A stretch of 43,282 bases of DNA. Origin: a virus. Below are positions 24,788 through 32,149 of the stretch, piece after piece. Location: positions 1 through 43,282 of IMG/VR virus record IMGVR_UViG_3300030329_004016; one strand, given 5' to 3'. Position 1 is the first letter of the stretch. Every line of letters starts with the position of its first letter. The translations under genes were made by a program, and so were the position numbers. The notes beneath the pieces are model-generated. The model searched no databases. It was given only the letters and a program-made list of their open reading frames with translations, and was not told the DNA's origin.

Positions 24788-24816
24788 ATTATAGCAAAAT
24801 TGCAATAATACCACAA
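24788..24816 (-). promoter_or_regulatory. Early/middle promoter of cobT
   Basis: TTCCTTGTGG (-35 TTGTGG at 24811-24816) and TATAAT (24788-24793), spacer 17 bases on the minus strand, followed by a leader of about 22 bases with GAGGAG. Confidence 0.7.
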
Positions 24817-24857
24817 GGAAAAAGTTCGTCTGTAAGTGGTTGTTTTATGGGGACTTA
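24788..24857 (-). repeat. 70-bp promoter repeat, copy 2 (cobT)
   Basis: Partner of the block at 22273-22342 (52 of 70 bases identical by hand alignment). The two genes encode likely partner proteins, so the repeat would give them matched expression. Confidence 0.7.
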
Positions 24858-24880
24858 TAAAGAAACGACCGAGACCTTAT

Positions 24881-24922
24881 AATACAAGGAGTTACAGAAC
24901 CCTGTCCATAACTCCTTGTATT
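24881..24922 (-). other. 14-bp inverted repeat after hsp20
   Basis: 24881-24894 (AATACAAGGAGTTA) is perfectly complementary to 24909-24922, with a 14-base loop. Each arm contains the CCTTGTAT box that marks the early/middle promoters, once on each strand. It follows the hsp20 stop, so it may end or protect that transcript, but no T run follows. No convincing -10 box lies 17 bases from either arm. Confidence 0.55.
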
Positions 24923-24933
24923 TAAAGGAGTTA

Positions 24934-25338
24934 TCAGCGTATTTTAATGGTTTTACCACTATCAGGCTCTTTTTTATGTAAAATAACTTTCAAAATACCA
25001 TCCACCATTTCCGCTTCAATATTATTAGCGTTGACAGCATTAGGAAAATTAGAAAAAGACCTTTCAGTTTTAACACCATAAAAATCTCTATCTTTTTCAG
25101 ATACCGACTTATCACACTTGATAGTCAATGTATCAGCTTTAAATGTAACCTTAACATCTTTCTTTGTAAGGCCTGGCATTACAGCTTCAAGTGTATAAGT
25201 CTTATCATCCTCATTCCAACGATAATTCGTTTTTCCTAATGATGGTGTTATTCCATTATACCAATTGTCGTGCCTATCATAATTAATCCAACTTGGAAAA
25301 ACACTATCAAACGGGTCTCTAAACTTTACTAAACTCAT
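24934..25338 (-). CDS. Small heat shock protein Hsp20
   Basis: A 134-residue alpha-crystallin-type chaperone that holds unfolding proteins. The domain runs from about residue 38 (YRWNEDDKTYTLEAVMPGL) to EMVDGILKVILHKK (the conserved GxL region), with a C-terminal I-x-I motif (TIKIR). Hsp20 genes are frequent in marine T4-like phages, where they may help virion assembly. AAAGGAGCAG precedes the ATG. Confidence 0.93.
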   Translation of the reverse strand: MSLVKFRDPFDSVFPSWINYDRHDNWYNGITPSLGKTNYRWNEDDKTYTLEAVMPGLTKKDVKVTFKADTLTIKCDKSVSEKDRDFYGVKTERSFSNFPNAVNANNIEAEMVDGILKVILHKKEPDSGKTIKIR

Positions 25339-25379
25339 ATCTGCTCCTTTTGAAAAATTAATGTTATACTATATAAATA

Positions 25380-25401
25380 ACATCTAAATTTCAGATGTCA
25401 A
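25380..25401 (-). promoter_or_regulatory. Candidate hsp20 promoter -35 with overlapping palindrome
   Basis: CCTTGACA on the minus strand (TTGACA at 25396-25401) is a consensus -35 box. A perfect 6-bp inverted repeat, ACATCT (25380-25385) and AGATGT (25393-25398), overlaps it and could be an operator. The -10 box is unclear: TATTTA lies 16 bases away and TATAGT 22 bases away. Confidence 0.4.
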
Positions 25402-25417
25402 GGTTCATTAAAAAATT

Positions 25418-26383
25418 TTAATTATTCAGATAATGCACACCATAGGCTAAAGACACCGAAATAGCCAATCCTAACATTAATCTGAGGAAATCAGTATATA
25501 ACATCGGAAAGATTGCTTTCTGGTGTTCGGCTGTATATGTTAAATTCTTTTGATGCATCCAGATTCCAATTTCTCTACCAGCTAACATTCCCATAAAGAC
25601 AAATGTTGTACTCATTGGAATATTATTTAATTCTTTGAAGAAATATAAAACGAAACAATAAACCAGATCAATCAATGTTGCTGAACGCACATATCTTGTA
25701 TTGGTCTTTGTTAGTACAATTTCTTGAATCCTTCCACCACGTTCCCAAAACATAAATGCAAGTCCAGCTAACATAACACCAATAACAAATATCTCATATA
25801 TAGTATCTCCGGATGGATGGTATCTTGGTAAAAATACCATGATATTTGCCATATCGTGTTTTAACCATGTTGACCACAACCATCCAGTAGTAATCCATTG
25901 GGCAATTCTCCAATGGTTATTATGACTATCATAACCCTTTTCACCTTCATTCAGAATATACTTACTAATTAAATACCATGCACCAAAGGCAAAGACAAAA
26001 GATACAGCATAACCAAGAAAACTCTTGACTAACATCTTTTCCATAACTAAACTTGATGCAAATACAGACAACACCAAGAAAGTAGTCGATACGGGTATTT
26101 TAATTCTTGTTAGTATAACCAGAACCAAAGGAGCCATGGCATGATACCATTGCGGTTCTATATATGTAAATTTAGATAATCTTCCAAAGGCAGGATCACC
26201 AGAAACAAATCCATTCACCATTGTCAATACAAAGATTGAACCCATAAATACAAACATCCAATACCACTTAATATCTTTATTAGATGATATGTAAGTACCT
26301 AATGTTTGAATACTATCGTTGGCTGTTACTGCGTAAACTGCAAACGCAAAACCAAGTAAAGCCCATAATGTTATAAAATCCAT
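25418..26383 (-). CDS. PiT-like inorganic phosphate permease
   Basis: A 321-residue membrane protein with about eight to ten hydrophobic segments. Two internal half-repeats show PiT-family marks: ANDSIQTLGT (21-30) with IPVSTTFLVLS, and KHDMANIMVFLPR with NIPMSTTFVFMG. PiT permeases import phosphate with sodium or protons in the inner membrane. A phage gene for this would raise phosphate uptake during infection. Assignment rests on these motifs and needs a profile search. It starts one base after the lipoprotein gene stop and is probably expressed from the late box at 26632. Confidence 0.6.
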   Translation of the reverse strand: MDFITLWALLGFAFAVYAVTANDSIQTLGTYISSNKDIKWYWMFVFMGSIFVLTMVNGFVSGDPAFGRLSKFTYIEPQWYHAMAPLVLVILTRIKIPVSTTFLVLSVFASSLVMEKMLVKSFLGYAVSFVFAFGAWYLISKYILNEGEKGYDSHNNHWRIAQWITTGWLWSTWLKHDMANIMVFLPRYHPSGDTIYEIFVIGVMLAGLAFMFWERGGRIQEIVLTKTNTRYVRSATLIDLVYCFVLYFFKELNNIPMSTTFVFMGMLAGREIGIWMHQKNLTYTAEHQKAIFPMLYTDFLRLMLGLAISVSLAYGVHYLNN

Positions 26384-26384
26384 A

Positions 26385-26591
26385 TTATAAATTCCAGTCT
26401 AATCCTAATCGGACTTGTTGAACTGTGGTATCATCTCGTAAATCATTTCTTATATCGGGATTAACATGAATCTGCATATTCAACTTGTCGGGTGATAATA
26501 ATTGATGTACCGTTCTGTGTTTGCTTATCTCACTTGCACATCCTGTAAATAATAAACCTACAATCACACTAAAAACAAACTTCATTCGCAC
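26385..26591 (-). CDS. Small lipoprotein
   Basis: A 68-residue protein with a signal peptide and lipobox LFTGC (Cys18). The mature part is about 50 residues, hydrophilic, ending in VRLGLDWNL, which could be a short beta strand. AAAGGAGA precedes the ATG and a late promoter box lies 40 bases upstream. It is adjacent to the permease gene. No family recognised. Confidence 0.7.
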   Translation of the reverse strand: MRMKFVFSVIVGLLFTGCASEISKHRTVHQLLSPDKLNMQIHVNPDIRNDLRDDTTVQQVRLGLDWNL

Positions 26592-26631
26592 TCTCCTTTT
26601 CTATACTTGTTATTTATTAATTAATTACAAA

Positions 26632-26639
26632 TATTTATA
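26632..26639 (-). promoter_or_regulatory. T4-type late promoter box
   Basis: TATAAATA on the minus strand, 40 bases upstream of the lipoprotein ATG. It would make the lipoprotein and the PiT-like permease late genes. Confidence 0.55.
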
Positions 26640-26689
26640 AAGTAGAGCTTATTTTTATGTTAGATTACAATTAAAAGATTATTAATTTT

Positions 26690-26899
26690 TTATGAAGATT
26701 CTTCTTTAACAGACTTCTTACTACTATAACCATCTTTAGCCCACCCATCTCCTTTTAATTGAAAAGAGGACATATCCAGTATGCGGCTGCATTTCTCATT
26801 ACACTCTGGACAGGCCAGTTTAATGTCTCTTTGTTCTATACTTCTAAGATTTTCGTAAACTTTGTTACATTTTTCACAATAATAACTATATAACGGCAT
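26690..26899 (-). CDS. FmdB-like zinc ribbon protein
   Basis: A 69-residue protein starting MPLYSYYCEKC, typical of the FmdB family, with two knuckles: CEKC (8-11) and CPEC (about 30-33). A Lys/Ser-rich tail follows. FmdB-type ribbons are widespread and of unknown function; regulatory roles are proposed. It is the last gene of the uvsY-to-gp46 operon. AGAGGAATGAG precedes the ATG. Confidence 0.75.
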   Translation of the reverse strand: MPLYSYYCEKCNKVYENLRSIEQRDIKLACPECNEKCSRILDMSSFQLKGDGWAKDGYSSKKSVKEESS

Positions 26900-26902
26900 T
26901 AC

Positions 26903-27085
26903 TCATTCCTCTAAATAATTTGGTTGCCTAATCTCTGCATAACATCCAGAATAAGCTTTATCTTCATTTTTAAAATTAAACGATAGGGCTTCATGTAAAC
27001 AATCATGCAAACTACCATCATAAATTATTTTATGACTTGATAGGTCATGTAAATATATTATCCACATTACAATTATTATCTTCAT
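26903..27085 (-). CDS. Small hypothetical protein
   Basis: A 60-residue protein whose ATG overlaps the gp46 stop by one base (TAATG). The N-terminus (IIIVMWIIYLHD) is hydrophobic, then the sequence becomes charged with two Cys and several His residues. Not recognised. Real gene status is supported by tight coupling only. Confidence 0.5.
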   Translation of the reverse strand: MKIIIVMWIIYLHDLSSHKIIYDGSLHDCLHEALSFNFKNEDKAYSGCYAEIRQPNYLEE

Positions 27086-28782
27086 TATTCAAATATATAT
27101 TGTGAGAAATTACTAACTTTTTCAACTGTAATCTTAGATGGAAACTTATCATCTAATATATCTAGTTTATGTGATATAATAAACAAATTAGTATTCTTTA
27201 GAAAGTTGAACAGTTTCATTAAATCATCCATACCAGCTTGGTCTAAAGAAGCATCAAAGATTTCATCAAGTATTAATAGATTAACATTAACACTATTACG
27301 CATTGCGGCAATATCTCTCCATGTCAAAAGTAAACTAACATCTATCCTTTTCTTTTCACCTTCAGAAAACGAATAGTATGAGAAATCATCACGGTGTCTG
27401 CTCTTAATGGTTTCATTGAAATTCTCATCCAACTGAAAATTCACAAAGAAATCCATATCCTTTAAATATTTATTTACTCTATCATTTATAACAGGAAGAT
27501 ACTTCCGAATAACTCTAGTCTTAATTCCCTTGTCATTTAATATGGTGCTTAATATATCATAATATTTTTTTTGTTCTACATATTGTAATCTTTCATTTTT
27601 ATATTCTTGTAATTCACTTTCAAATACTTTTACTTTATTTTTATCAATTTCTTTTGTCTCTTGAAGCTCTTCATTCAATTTCGTAATAAAACTATTATGT
27701 GCCTGTATATCACTATTCTTTAAACTGATTTTATTTTCTTCCTTCTGTATCATATCATTAGAAGTTTGTATTTCAGCTATTCGTTCTTCTACTTTCTCAA
27801 CTTCCAACACGAGCTTATCTAAACCCTCATTCATCTCATCTATATCATCCTCAACATCATTAAGTTTTCTTTTCTTAAAGTTTTCATCAATATCTTGTTC
27901 ACAAGTTGGACAATTTTCATTATCCTCAAAAAATCTCTTATCTTTATTAAGTTTCTTTAAATTCTTATCAATCTGTGAACGGTACTTATCTAACTCTTTA
28001 TTCTTTTTCAATATTGTGGATTTATCAGCTATAGAATCCATCAACGATAACACCATATCTTTATGATCTTCTATTTCATCATTAAGCTTCACAATTAATT
28101 TTTCTGTTTCTTCAATCTTATCTAAATTAGATTTTCTTTTCTTATCCGAATCACTTTTTAATTCTTCCAGATATTTTTCTTCAAGAATTATTTTCTCTTG
28201 CAATAACTTAATTTCATATTCAAGCTCAGACAGTTCTTCTTTTAAAGTACCAGCTCTATCTTTAACCAGATTCTTCATAATAGAGAATATACCAATATCC
28301 AGAATATCCTCAATAATTATTCTACGATCACTAGCAGTCAGTTGCATAAATGGAACAAATGATGCTGAACCCAATACAACAATCTGTGTAAATGATTTAA
28401 AATTTAGTTTAAGAACTTTCTCCTCAAGATACTTTTGATAATCAGTTGCTTTGGCATCTTGGTTTATTACTTTACCATTATGATAGATTTCAAAAACAGC
28501 TGGTTTCATACCCCTTCTTATTTTCCATTCAGAGCGTCCGACAGCAAATTCTATCTCTACCATTAACTCTTTTTCATTAACAGTATTTAATAATTGACTT
28601 TTATTAATCTTCTTAAATGGTTTACCAAACAAAGAAAATGTAAGAGCATCAATTAATGTAGATTTACCAGCTCCATTCTTTCCAACCACCAACATCATAG
28701 GTTCTTTATCCAACTTTACTTCTACAAACCTGTTGCCAGATGCTAAGAAATTTTTAAACCTTACAGTCTTTAACCTAATCAT
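27085..28782 (-). CDS. 46: Recombination endonuclease subunit gp46 (Rad50/SbcC-like)
   Basis: gp46 is the SMC-like ATPase of the gp46/gp47 complex that resects DNA ends for recombination. The 565-residue protein has Walker A GKNGAGKST (34-42), long coiled coils on both sides of a zinc hook CPTC (291-294), the ABC signature FSEGEKKR (472-479) and Walker B LLILDEIFD (502-510). It overlaps gp47 by 8 bases. Confidence 0.95.
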   Translation of the reverse strand: MIRLKTVRFKNFLASGNRFVEVKLDKEPMMLVVGKNGAGKSTLIDALTFSLFGKPFKKINKSQLLNTVNEKELMVEIEFAVGRSEWKIRRGMKPAVFEIYHNGKVINQDAKATDYQKYLEEKVLKLNFKSFTQIVVLGSASFVPFMQLTASDRRIIIEDILDIGIFSIMKNLVKDRAGTLKEELSELEYEIKLLQEKIILEEKYLEELKSDSDKKRKSNLDKIEETEKLIVKLNDEIEDHKDMVLSLMDSIADKSTILKKNKELDKYRSQIDKNLKKLNKDKRFFEDNENCPTCEQDIDENFKKRKLNDVEDDIDEMNEGLDKLVLEVEKVEERIAEIQTSNDMIQKEENKISLKNSDIQAHNSFITKLNEELQETKEIDKNKVKVFESELQEYKNERLQYVEQKKYYDILSTILNDKGIKTRVIRKYLPVINDRVNKYLKDMDFFVNFQLDENFNETIKSRHRDDFSYYSFSEGEKKRIDVSLLLTWRDIAAMRNSVNVNLLILDEIFDASLDQAGMDDLMKLFNFLKNTNLFIISHKLDILDDKFPSKITVEKVSNFSQYIFE

Positions 28783-29851
28783 CTATATTTAAAGCCTCAC
28801 TATAAATCACTTGTAATAATTTTTTCACTTTATTCCGTTCTACATCTTTAACATTGTTGTCCGGAATACTATCTACATACTCATCCAAAAATGTTGATGT
28901 GTTACCAACTTCCAAGTCCTCTTCATCATTCTCACCATATCGCATAGAATATTCTGATAAATCTTCTAAAATAGTCAAATCATTTAATTCGGCTTTATAT
29001 AATCTTTCTACAAAATCTTCAAAGGTAGATATATTAGTTTTTTCTTCTACTATCAATTTTACAATCTTATCTTTATAATAACTAGTATCTATGTTTTGAT
29101 AATCAATATTGCTACTATCATCATAATAAATCTTCTCAAACAAACGATACTTATTTTGAATAAACTTTAACTCTCTGGTTTCTGTATCAAATACATGAAA
29201 TCCTCTAGGATCATCATAATCGTTCCAAGTTATTTCGTATGGAGCTCCAAGATAATGAATGTTATCTTTACTTGACTTATGATGATAATGTCCAGAGCAT
29301 ACTACTTCATATCCTTTAAATATATCTTTTGCAATACCATCCTCTGCATTATAGCCTTTATACATAGCAAATCCAGCAACCTCTAAATGACCCAATGCTA
29401 CTTGTGCCTTTGAGTGTTTGATAAAATCCATTGTCTTTTCATAGTTCTCAGAGTTTATCCAAGGAATCAAATCAATAACTGTACCATCAATACATATTGT
29501 TGAGACTTCTGGGTATGTTTCTATATTATCATAATGACCGTAAAGTAAATCAGAGCTATTAACAGAGTTGGTATTTCTATAATATGTAGAATGATTACCG
29601 ACAATACTATGGAGCTTAATATGATGTTGTGCTAAAACATCAAAGTAAAATCTCTTTACTTCATTTAATGTAAGAAAATTTACATACTTTCTACGGTCAA
29701 AGGTATCACCCAAATCAACCACATTTATAATATCATGTTTTAACAAATACGGAAAAAATTGTTTCGTATAAAACTTCTCAATATATTCAGAAAAATGCTG
29801 GCTGTCTTGTTTCCCACCAAAATGTTGATCAGTTATTAGTGCTACTTTCAT
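28775..29851 (-). CDS. 47: Recombination nuclease subunit gp47 (Mre11/SbcD-like)
   Basis: gp47 is the nuclease partner of gp46. From the ATG at 29851 (358 residues; AAAGGAA upstream) the metallophosphoesterase motifs are DQH (8-10), GDTFD (48-52), GNHS (85-88), LGHLEVAG and SGHYHH. The frame continues upstream to 29896 within the previous gene, but the family start MKVALITDQHFGG fixes the choice. It overlaps the preceding zinc-ribbon gene by 23 bases. Confidence 0.93.
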   Translation of the reverse strand: MKVALITDQHFGGKQDSQHFSEYIEKFYTKQFFPYLLKHDIINVVDLGDTFDRRKYVNFLTLNEVKRFYFDVLAQHHIKLHSIVGNHSTYYRNTNSVNSSDLLYGHYDNIETYPEVSTICIDGTVIDLIPWINSENYEKTMDFIKHSKAQVALGHLEVAGFAMYKGYNAEDGIAKDIFKGYEVVCSGHYHHKSSKDNIHYLGAPYEITWNDYDDPRGFHVFDTETRELKFIQNKYRLFEKIYYDDSSNIDYQNIDTSYYKDKIVKLIVEEKTNISTFEDFVERLYKAELNDLTILEDLSEYSMRYGENDEEDLEVGNTSTFLDEYVDSIPDNNVKDVERNKVKKLLQVIYSEALNIDD

Positions 29852-30020
29852 ATTTAAATTCCTTTGTCCATTTAAAATTACATTTGCTACACTCAAATAC
29901 TTGTATCGTTCTATCTTCTTTTCTTATTATTTCAAACCCACAATTTCTATGCTTATAATTTATATCAAATTGTCTACACCTTGCACATTCTTCAAAGAAC
30001 AACACGGAGTAATCGGTCAT
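29829..30020 (-). CDS. Small Cys-rich zinc-ribbon protein
   Basis: A 63-residue protein with five cysteines: ECARC, NCG and ECSKC, an arrangement that fits a zinc ribbon. The start overlaps the proline dehydrogenase stop by 4 bases and its end overlaps gp47 by 23 bases. No function is known. Confidence 0.6.
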   Translation of the reverse strand: MTDYSVLFFEECARCRQFDINYKHRNCGFEIIRKEDRTIQVFECSKCNFKWTKEFKYESSTNN

Positions 30021-30886
30021 TTACTAAACGCTTCCTTTATAATGTTAACAAAAACGAATCTTAAATTTTTAAACTCTTTCAGCCTTCTTAAAGTATATGG
30101 CAACCACTCTTTGCCAAATGGAGTATATATTGTAACATTAAATCCATCAGATAACAAGGAAGAAGCTATATCCCTTCTGATTCCATACAATAACTCAAAT
30201 TGGAAGTCCTGAGGCTGAACTTTTAGTATGGGTAACTCTTTTCTAATAGTTTTGATAATACCTGCGTCATGTGTTCCTATAGCATGCCTACAATTATTAT
30301 TATAGTAAAAATATGTTTTACCTTTATTGGATAATAACTCCCGTGCCAATCTTAAATATGTATCGACTTTAAATTTATTGCGTTGATATGCTAATGTTAT
30401 ATTTTCTTTATAGGCACCTTTCACTAATCTAATTGAGACACCCTCGGCCATCAATTCTGGTAAATCAATTGCTGTTCTATAAAGATTACTCTGAAGTGCT
30501 ATGCCAACTTTTTTTACTCTCAAACATAAATCAATCGTATCCTGTGTTACAGAGGAATCTTCCATATCCAAACGAATGGTTACTCCATATCGTTCTGCCT
30601 CATGTGCAATTTTGGATAATAGTTCAAAAGTTTTTTCTTTATTGAGTTTTAATCCGAGTTGTGTGGGTTTAATAGAAATATCAATTGGAGAATTTTTATA
30701 ATATCGTATTATTTCTAAATATTGTTCTGCTGCCTTTTCACAATCATCAATAGTTGTACTCAATTCACCAAGATAATCAATCGTTACTCCATAACCTTGT
30801 TCCATCAAACCAGCAATAACAGGTTTAGCTGAATCAAAATCGTGGCCAGCAATAAACCTCTTTGCTAATGGATATAAGAACTTCAT
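30017..30886 (-). CDS. Proline dehydrogenase (PutA-like catalytic domain)
   Basis: An FAD enzyme oxidising proline to pyrroline-5-carboxylate and passing electrons to the respiratory chain. At 289 residues it is the single-domain form. Motifs seen: RLDMEDS (105-111), VKGAYKE, THDAGI, FQFELLYGIR and YTPFGKEWLPYTLRR; the last two are typical active-site and FAD-contact segments of PutA. It overlaps gp55 by 4 bases and the zinc-ribbon gene by 4, so it is made together with late sigma and recombination proteins. Probably an auxiliary metabolic gene that draws energy or glutamate from host proline. Confidence 0.87.
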   Translation of the reverse strand: MKFLYPLAKRFIAGHDFDSAKPVIAGLMEQGYGVTIDYLGELSTTIDDCEKAAEQYLEIIRYYKNSPIDISIKPTQLGLKLNKEKTFELLSKIAHEAERYGVTIRLDMEDSSVTQDTIDLCLRVKKVGIALQSNLYRTAIDLPELMAEGVSIRLVKGAYKENITLAYQRNKFKVDTYLRLARELLSNKGKTYFYYNNNCRHAIGTHDAGIIKTIRKELPILKVQPQDFQFELLYGIRRDIASSLLSDGFNVTIYTPFGKEWLPYTLRRLKEFKNLRFVFVNIIKEAFSK

Positions 30887-31413
30887 TTCATAAAGTATTC
30901 AAGCTTAGACTTTTTTTTTGGTTTTGTGGGTTGTGGATTTGTCGCATATTTCTCATGCGACGTTAAATATTCTTTATACTGTTTCACCAATGGCTTATTA
31001 TGTTTATCTTCTTTAGTATCTCTTAATTGTTCTACAATTCTTTCATTCTCTATAATACGATACTTTATATGCATCTGTTTCTTTTCTTTTGTAATTCGTC
31101 TAACATATGCATGATGTATAATTTGTGTAAAATAAGAAAAAGGATTCTTGGATTTATCTGGATTGAAATTATGAGCATATAATAAACAGTTCTCAATACC
31201 ATCAGAAACTAAATCATCTCTAAATGTATAATTAATGAAGTTAGGACGCCAGGCTAGATTTTCTGATATTTTCAAAAAACATTCACCAATATATTCTGAT
31301 ACAGGAGGGTCAGGATCTTCAACTTCTCTTGCATCATTCAATCTTTGTTTCCATTTTTTCATTTCCAGAAAAAATTTCTCATTATCCACATAGTGCTTTT
31401 TCTTGTCTGTCAT
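30883..31413 (-). CDS. 55: Late promoter sigma factor gp55
   Basis: gp55 directs host RNA polymerase to TATAAATA late promoters and binds the sliding clamp. The 176-residue protein contains the conserved FRDDLVSDGIENCLLYAHN then FSYFTQIIHHAYVRR, equivalent to sigma region 2. The C-terminus KLEYFMK is a likely clamp-binding tail, as in T4. Late boxes consistent with this factor occur at several places in the window. It overlaps dut by 4 bases. Confidence 0.9.
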   Translation of the reverse strand: MTDKKKHYVDNEKFFLEMKKWKQRLNDAREVEDPDPPVSEYIGECFLKISENLAWRPNFINYTFRDDLVSDGIENCLLYAHNFNPDKSKNPFSYFTQIIHHAYVRRITKEKKQMHIKYRIIENERIVEQLRDTKEDKHNKPLVKQYKEYLTSHEKYATNPQPTKPKKKSKLEYFMK

Positions 31414-31835
31414 TTCCCTGTACTCCCAAATCCACCATCACCTCGTTCTGTATTAGTTAGTTCGGTTATTTCTTCAAGTTCTGCTGTAACTACTGGAGCC
31501 ATAACCAACTGTGCTATTCTCTCACCCTTTTTAAGTTCATATGTGCGGTGGTCGTGATTCTTCAATATAACTTTTACTTCACCACGATAACCAGAATCAA
31601 TCGTCCCGGGACTATTCATAACTGTAAGACCCCACTTATAGGCCAGTCCCGACCTTGATCGAACTTGTACTTCATATCCTTCAGGTATCTCTAAATATAT
31701 TCCTGTTGATATAAGCTTCCAGTTAAAAGGTGGTATTCTCATCTTTTCATTACTACATATATCCATACCAGCATCACCAGACTTTGCATATTTTGGTAAT
31801 GGATTTTCACTTTTATTAATCACATTAACTTTCAT
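31410..31835 (-). CDS. dut: dUTPase (trimeric)
   Basis: This enzyme hydrolyses dUTP to dUMP, keeping uracil out of phage DNA. All five motifs of the trimeric family are present in 141 residues: AGMDI (22-26), RSRSGL (59-64), GTIDSGYRGEVKV (77-89), RIAQLV (106-111) and RGDGGFGSTG (131-140). AAAGGAA precedes the ATG. T4 itself uses a different dCTPase/dUTPase (gp56), so this is a replacement type. Confidence 0.95.
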   Translation of the reverse strand: MKVNVINKSENPLPKYAKSGDAGMDICSNEKMRIPPFNWKLISTGIYLEIPEGYEVQVRSRSGLAYKWGLTVMNSPGTIDSGYRGEVKVILKNHDHRTYELKKGERIAQLVMAPVVTAELEEITELTNTERGDGGFGSTGK

Positions 31836-31847
31836 TTTATATTCCTT

Positions 31848-32039
31848 TTAGGATGGGCAAGAAGAACTAACAAAATATATTGTTTCATGTTTTGGTAGTT
31901 TCTTTTTTTTAAATAAATTTATACAACCACATACACTACAAGTAAAATCTTCATAATATATTTTACCTGCAAATCCCTCAGAGGTCTTTTCCTGTTCCGT
32001 CTTTTTCTTGCAACGATCGCAAGTCAATTTCTTCTTCAT
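31848..32039 (-). CDS. Small zinc-ribbon protein
   Basis: A 63-residue Lys-rich protein with two knuckles, CDRC (7-10) and CSVC (about 34-37), plus another Cys after each (CGC and C-terminal SSSC). GAGGAAGAGG lies just before the ATG. Its first 62 bases overlap the 3' part of the small gene at 31978-32139 in another frame. Confidence 0.5.
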   Translation of the reverse strand: MKKKLTCDRCKKKTEQEKTSEGFAGKIYYEDFTCSVCGCINLFKKKKLPKHETIYFVSSSCPS

Positions 32040-32139
32040 AGTCCTCTTCCTCTATAATTTTTTTATTTTTATTTTTAAATGCTATCATCTTTTTTTTCTC
32101 AAATCTATCTTTCACAAACTTTTTCCTACTTTTGCTCAT
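31978..32139 (-). CDS. 53-residue charged protein overlapping the zinc-ribbon gene
   Basis: The short frame starts with ATG at 32139, seven bases after AAGGA, and ends TGA at 31978. The product begins MSKSRKKFVKDRFEKKK, has a basic first half and an acidic centre (EEEDYEEEID). It fills the gap after the uvsW stop. It overlaps 31848-32039 by 62 bases in a different frame, which is unusual; the strong ribosome site favours it being real. No family recognised. Confidence 0.45.
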   Translation of the reverse strand: MSKSRKKFVKDRFEKKKMIAFKNKNKKIIEEEDYEEEIDLRSLQEKDGTGKDL

Positions 32140-32149
32140 TTTCACATCC

